Of a stretch of DNA of 64,000 nt, positions 60,245-64,000 are shown one piece after another; the stretch's first letter is position 1; the number at the start of each line of letters is the position of its first letter. The stretch lies in assembly GCA_937931205.1 (NCBI GenBank), contig CALHBF010000015.1, forward strand, positions 186,001 through 250,000, read 5' to 3'. Source of the stretch: an uncultured Bacteriovoracaceae bacterium. Its GTDB lineage: Bacteria > Bdellovibrionota > Bacteriovoracia > Bacteriovoracales > Bacteriovoracaceae. The translations under genes were made by a program, and so were the position numbers. The notes beneath the pieces were generated by a model. The model was given only the letters and a program-made list of their open reading frames with translations. It ran no database searches and was not told the DNA's origin.

Positions 60245-61153
60245 ATGGGTAGCGATAATTCCACAATTGTCATCACAGACATTAGAAAGGCCTTAGCAGC
60301 TGCTGAAGACGAAGCTAAGCAAAAGCCTGCTTGTCTTCTTGTTGTGGGCGGAGAACTGAATGGTTCAATCTACAATCTCCTACCAGGTGATACCGTTTTA
60401 GGAAGAAATCCTGACTGTGCTATCTCTCTTGATTTCCATGGTGTTTCTCGTCGCCACTTCTCTATTCACACGAGCGAAGGCGAAGTTATTCTCGCTGACC
60501 TTGGATCTGCGAATGGTACTTATTTAAATAATCAAAAAGTTGATAAAGCAGTTACTTTGAAAAAAGGTGACGTCATAAAAATTGGGGCCATTGCTCTTAA
60601 GTATCTTCCAAAGGGTGATCCTGAAAGACTTACTTATGACAAGCTGTTAGAAGAGGCCAATACTGATGGGCTTACGAAGTGCTACAACAAGAAGTACTTC
60701 AATGAATCCATTGAGCTTGAAGTAAAAAAATGTAAAGTCACTGGTAAACCAATGACTCTTATTGTTTTTGACTTAGATCATTTTAAAAAACTAAACGATA
60801 CTTACGGACACGATGCCGGTGACTATGTTCTCAAAGAAAAAGCTCGCCTAATTCGTGAACAAGGTATTCGCCAAGGCGATACCTTCGCTCGTTATGGTGG
60901 TGAGGAATTCTGTATTCTTCTCCCTAATACTAATCTTAAACAAGGTTTTGAGATCGCTGAGCGTTTAAGAAACCTTGTCGCGAAACACGAGTTTATCTAC
61001 GATGGTAAACGTCTTCCTGTTACGGCCTCTATCGGTATTGCCGATTACCGCCAAGGTGTAAACACTGGAACAGATCTTTTCAAAAGAGCTGACTCTGCCG
61101 TTTATGCTTCTAAAGAAGGTGGCCGAAATCAAGTGAACTTTTTTAAGGCCTAG
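60245..61153 (+). CDS. FHA-GGDEF diguanylate cyclase (DgcB-like)
   Basis: 302 residues. A Ser/Thr-containing N-tail (NSTIVITD), then an FHA phosphothreonine-binding domain at about 32-112 (GRN at 53-55, SRRH at 68-71, NG at 90-91), then a GGDEF domain with GGEEF at 218-222 and an RxxD inhibitory site at 209-212, five residues before it. It should make cyclic di-GMP from GTP with product inhibition. Bdellovibrio DgcB (Bd0742) has the same plan and is required for prey invasion; orthology is inferred from architecture only. Transcribed with mutL and miaA, which follow without gap. Confidence 0.93.
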   Translation: MGSDNSTIVITDIRKALAAAEDEAKQKPACLLVVGGELNGSIYNLLPGDTVLGRNPDCAISLDFHGVSRRHFSIHTSEGEVILADLGSANGTYLNNQKVDKAVTLKKGDVIKIGAIALKYLPKGDPERLTYDKLLEEANTDGLTKCYNKKYFNESIELEVKKCKVTGKPMTLIVFDLDHFKKLNDTYGHDAGDYVLKEKARLIREQGIRQGDTFARYGGEEFCILLPNTNLKQGFEIAERLRNLVAKHEFIYDGKRLPVTASIGIADYRQGVNTGTDLFKRADSAVYASKEGGRNQVNFFKA

Positions 61154-62782
61154 ATGCTCACGACTCCTAAGATTGACCTTCTTCCCGAGCATCTCATCGA
61201 CCAGATCAAGGCCGGTGAGATTATTGAGAGACCAGGCAATCTTTTAAAGGAGATCCTTGAGAACTCTGTCGATGCAGGTTCAACCAAAATTGAGCTTATT
61301 CTCAAAAACAACGGTCTGGATTTTATCTCACTAAAAGATAATGGCCATGGAATGAACTTTGATGATCTTCCACTCGCCTTCTCTCGTCATGCTACTTCAA
61401 AGATTAGTCGCTTCGAAGATCTCTATCAGCTTCACACTTTCGGCTTTCGTGGAGAAGCACTTGCTTCAATCAGCGCCATTTCAAAACTTCAGTGTATTTC
61501 TTATACTTTGAGTGAACCTGAAGGTTCTGAAATACGTATTGAAGGCGGACAAACGGTAGGACATTCTCGTCGCATGAGCGCTAGGGAGCCTGGGACTGAA
61601 TTAATTATTCAAGACCTCTTCTTCAACACTCCTGCTCGTCTTAAATTCATTCAATCACAAAACTCAGAAAAACAATTCCTCAAACGCGTGATTTACTCTT
61701 TTGTTCTTTCGCATCCTGAAATTGAATTTCATTTAAAATTCGATGAAGCAGAAAAAGAAATTTACCTCCAAGCTCCTTCAATCCTTGAAAGGATTAAAGA
61801 TCTTGTTCCTAAAGTTAGCCTAACAAGTATTCTTCATAGTGAACGAAGCTATGATTCTAATGTCTTTTCAATTTATCTTGTTCCCGCTCAATACAAAACG
61901 CCGGTTAAATTCCAATACACTTTCATCAACGGCCGTCTTGTTACTGATAAACAGTATCCTCGTATTATCTCGAATGCTCTCATCTCCGCTTTTGGCCATG
62001 ATGAGTTTTACTATCTTAGCTTCTTTGATATTCCAACTGACCATATTGATGTCAACGTTCATCCGACTAAGACATTAATTAAGATATTCGATCAATCCAA
62101 GGTTATTTCACTAGCAACTTCCACTATTAAAGATTTAAAAAATAATGAGAAGGTGCAAGCTCCAAGAAGTGACTTTGCTCCACATCCAGAGCAATCAATA
62201 AACCAAGAAGTTCCTCAGAATTTCTTTGGACATTTAGATTTCAAACAAGATCTAGTCAGTGGACGTCAGGAATATAATATGGAGGGAATCTTCTCTCCGC
62301 ACCGTACTGCTTTAGATGAATCAGGTCTTGCTCACCTCATCTGGATCAATGGTTTCTTTATTAAGAATATTGAATCCACTTATATTGCTTTTAGTGCGCA
62401 AAAATTAATTGAACAATTTGTGCTAAAGATGATGAAGACTTCAACACCCACTCTCCCATTACTGGTCAGTGAGCCTTTTGATAAGAATGGCATTCACTTA
62501 GATTCTCTTGAAAATCTGTCACGAGCTGGGGCAGAATTCGATCTTCTTGGCGGAACAACTTATGTTCTTCGAGGTATTCCTGAATGGATGAATGGTTTTC
62601 CTCTTAAAGAAATTATCAGTACTATTATCTATAGAAAGTCTTTCAAAGATATCCTAATTAATGATCAGGATTGGTCTAGCTCTACTTGGACAGACATGAT
62701 AAATCAATTCAGCATCACTGAACTTTACGAGTTAAAAGTGGCCGCTAATCTGGAAAACTTATTGAAGGAAAAACTCTGGTGA
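61154..62782 (+). CDS. mutL: DNA mismatch repair protein MutL, endonuclease motif absent
   Basis: 542 residues. The GHKL ATPase motifs are complete: ENSVDAG, DNGHGM, RHATSKI and FGFRGEALASI. NTPARLKF and the DHIDVNVHPTK transducer motif follow. The C-terminal dimer domain is shorter than usual, and the DQHAxxExxxxE nuclease motif is replaced by FSAQKLIEQ. Such MutL proteins cannot nick DNA and normally work with MutH. The start follows the preceding stop directly; the end overlaps miaA by 4 nt. Confidence 0.95.
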   Translation: MLTTPKIDLLPEHLIDQIKAGEIIERPGNLLKEILENSVDAGSTKIELILKNNGLDFISLKDNGHGMNFDDLPLAFSRHATSKISRFEDLYQLHTFGFRGEALASISAISKLQCISYTLSEPEGSEIRIEGGQTVGHSRRMSAREPGTELIIQDLFFNTPARLKFIQSQNSEKQFLKRVIYSFVLSHPEIEFHLKFDEAEKEIYLQAPSILERIKDLVPKVSLTSILHSERSYDSNVFSIYLVPAQYKTPVKFQYTFINGRLVTDKQYPRIISNALISAFGHDEFYYLSFFDIPTDHIDVNVHPTKTLIKIFDQSKVISLATSTIKDLKNNEKVQAPRSDFAPHPEQSINQEVPQNFFGHLDFKQDLVSGRQEYNMEGIFSPHRTALDESGLAHLIWINGFFIKNIESTYIAFSAQKLIEQFVLKMMKTSTPTLPLLVSEPFDKNGIHLDSLENLSRAGAEFDLLGGTTYVLRGIPEWMNGFPLKEIISTIIYRKSFKDILINDQDWSSSTWTDMINQFSITELYELKVAANLENLLKEKLW

Positions 62783-63717
62783 AAGTTATTGTCGTCTCAG
62801 GTCCAACTGCCTGCGGTAAAACAAAAGTGGCCATAGATCTGGCAGAAAAGTTTAATGCCGAAGTTGTTAACTTTGATTCACTTCTTCTCTATCAAGAAAT
62901 CAGCATCGGTACGGCCAAACCGACTCCCCATGAAATGAGAGGAATTCCTCATCATATGGTCAGTGTGGCAAGCATTGCGCATCCGATGAATGCTTCTGAA
63001 TATGCCAAGCATGCTCTTCCCATCATCTTAGAAATCTTAGCAAGAAATAAAAATGTTATTCTCACTGGTGGATCAGGTTTTTATCTGCAAGCACTTTTAA
63101 AAGGCATGTATGACTCACCTACCACTCCTGCTTATATTCTCAAAAAATCTGAAGATCTCTATGAGCAAGAAGGGATTACTCCCTTTCTTGAAATTCTAAA
63201 GATCTCTGATCTTGCGAGTTTTAAAATGTATCATGAAAATGATCATTATCGCGTTCGACGTGCAGTCGAGCATTTCTGGACTCATGGCACTCCTTTGTCC
63301 CAGGCCCGCTCTCAAAAAGATGAAGAAAATGAGGTCCTCACCCAAGGAAATATTCATGGCTGGGATCTTCTTCATATCTATTTAAACATCCCGCGAGAAG
63401 AGCATTTCCAGATCATTCAGAGTAGAACACTGCTCATGCTACAAGATGGGCTTCTTGATGAAGTGCGCTCACTTCTTAACTCTAAGTTTACTGGCCTTGA
63501 AAAACCTTTGCAGTCAATTGGTTATAAAGAAAGTCTTGAATACATTCGGGGTGAAATTACCAGTGTTGAGGATTTAATAGAACGGATCAACATCTCTACC
63601 AGACAGCTGGCAAAATCTCAGAGGACTTGGTTTAACAGAGATAAAGAGAAGTTTGAATTTCACCCACTCTCCCAAAGAGAAGAACTCTTTAAGAAAGTGA
63701 GTGAGTTTTTAGAATAA
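62779..63717 (+). CDS. miaA: tRNA dimethylallyltransferase MiaA
   Basis: 312 residues. P-loop SGPTACGKT near residue 6, then FDSLLLYQEISIGTAKPT (18 residues; DSMQVYR in most MiaA), GGSGFYLQAL, and QSIGYKE near the end. It attaches a dimethylallyl group to A37 of tRNAs reading U-initial codons, making the substrate of MiaB. mutL-miaA adjacency is also seen in enterobacteria. Confidence 0.95.
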   Translation: MKVIVVSGPTACGKTKVAIDLAEKFNAEVVNFDSLLLYQEISIGTAKPTPHEMRGIPHHMVSVASIAHPMNASEYAKHALPIILEILARNKNVILTGGSGFYLQALLKGMYDSPTTPAYILKKSEDLYEQEGITPFLEILKISDLASFKMYHENDHYRVRRAVEHFWTHGTPLSQARSQKDEENEVLTQGNIHGWDLLHIYLNIPREEHFQIIQSRTLLMLQDGLLDEVRSLLNSKFTGLEKPLQSIGYKESLEYIRGEITSVEDLIERINISTRQLAKSQRTWFNRDKEKFEFHPLSQREELFKKVSEFLE

Positions 63718-64000
63718 TTACTCGAGATCAATTAGAGTTGTATTCGGAGTTCTTGGAAGCATTGGCATTGTTTGAACTGGGAACTCACCAGTTAGTGCAT
63801 TTAAGAATGCCACGATGTCTTCAACTTGACCTTTCTTAAGATCCAAACCAAGCTGAGCTTTTGCCATTACACGAACGGCCTCATCAAGAGTTTTTACTTT
63901 ACCATTGTGGAAGTACGGAGCTGTAAGAGCAATGTTTCTCCAAGTTGGAACACGCCAGTGGTTCTTATCTTCATCTTTCTTAGTCACATCATAACGACCA
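63718..64000 (-). CDS. Di-haem cytochrome c peroxidase, C-terminal part
   Basis: The frame continues past the right edge (the next upstream codons read GRYDV), so only the last 94 or so residues are present. WRVPTWRNIALTAPYFHNGKVKTL (split here: residues before APYFHNG and after) and the IVAFLNALTG ending are typical of CcpA/MauG-type peroxidases, which reduce H2O2 in the periplasm. The haem-binding CxxCH motifs would lie outside the window. Its stop is directly next to the miaA stop. Confidence 0.88.
   Translation of the reverse strand, partial: GRYDVTKKDEDKNHWRVPTWRNIALTAPYFHNGKVKTLDEAVRVMAKAQLGLDLKKGQVEDIVAFLNALTGEFPVQTMPMLPRTPNTTLIDLE

Noticed and set aside
1-64000. tRNA, rRNA, CRISPR arrays, insertion sequences, prophage or replication origin
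   Set aside because: I looked for cloverleaf, repeat-spacer, transposase and DnaA-box clusters and saw none. The dnaB gene alone does not indicate an origin.

Overview
The window looks like a chromosomal segment of a motile, Gram-negative, AT-rich bacterium (about 40% G+C by eye). It has an outer membrane (Tol system, TolB, LapB, EnvC, an outer-membrane barrel protein), a flagellar stator (motAB) with sigma-28-type promoters, and an FHA-GGDEF diguanylate cyclase with the architecture of Bdellovibrio DgcB. Together with the gene repertoire this suggests the Bdellovibrionota (Bacteriovorax/Peredibacter-like), but that is an inference and no rRNA is present to confirm it. I see no tRNA, rRNA, CRISPR array, insertion sequence or prophage. 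Coding density is high, and no gap between genes exceeds 300 bp.

Layout. 1-2.3 kb: the tail of a secreted protein, a glutathione-synthase-like ATP-grasp enzyme and a lipoprotein metallopeptidase. 2.3-7.4 kb: a tightly overlapping minus-strand operon (WYL regulator, YciB-like protein, LOG enzyme, unknown protein, CPBP protease, miaB, ybaN-like gene) behind a possible sigma-28 promoter. 7.5-10.7 kb: pseudouridine synthase, motBA and a small orphan gene. 10.9-15.6 kb: a ribosome/replication operon (a fused bS6-bS18 gene, DUF2232 gene, rplI, dnaB, pabB). 15.9-21.7 kb: a plus-strand island of four envelope genes. These encode a five-span membrane protein carrying a periplasmic coiled coil and a cytoplasmic ORC/ExeA-like AAA ATPase, an MscS-type channel, an outer-membrane barrel and a Na+/Ca2+-type exchanger. 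21.7-23.3 kb: RNase E/G behind a ribosome-site hairpin. 23.3-27.7 kb: nucleoside salvage (nupC; deoA-punA-cdd). 27.7-36 kb: a DnaQ-like exonuclease, a large S8 lipoprotein protease, a degenerate histidine kinase, a LytM lipoprotein and xseA. 36-40.2 kb: ctpA and ftsE-ftsX-envC (septal murein hydrolysis). 40.3-43.6 kb: an HD phosphohydrolase, a small protein and an NtrC-like regulator lacking the sigma-54 loop. 43.7-52.8 kb: a long envelope operon (phospholipase D, sppA, lapB, three unknown genes, tolQRA, tolB). 53-56.5 kb: a small secreted protein, rlmN and two uncharacterised genes. 56.6-63.7 kb: two acyl-CoA dehydrogenases and pgi, then FHA-GGDEF, mutL and miaA. The right edge cuts a di-haem cytochrome c peroxidase.

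The strongest candidates for something undescribed are four. (1) A pair of 147/148-bp elements at 37.6 and 45.1 kb have a near-identical core, but their perfect 13-14 bp terminal stems differ in sequence and keep pairing, so they look like a structured RNA or hairpin element; each sits inside an envelope operon. (2) The MscS-AAA-barrel-exchanger island. (3) The single-chain bS6-bS18 ribosomal protein. (4) A textbook sigma-28 promoter in front of the FHA-GGDEF cyclase, matched by another in front of motA, which would link motility control to c-di-GMP signalling.
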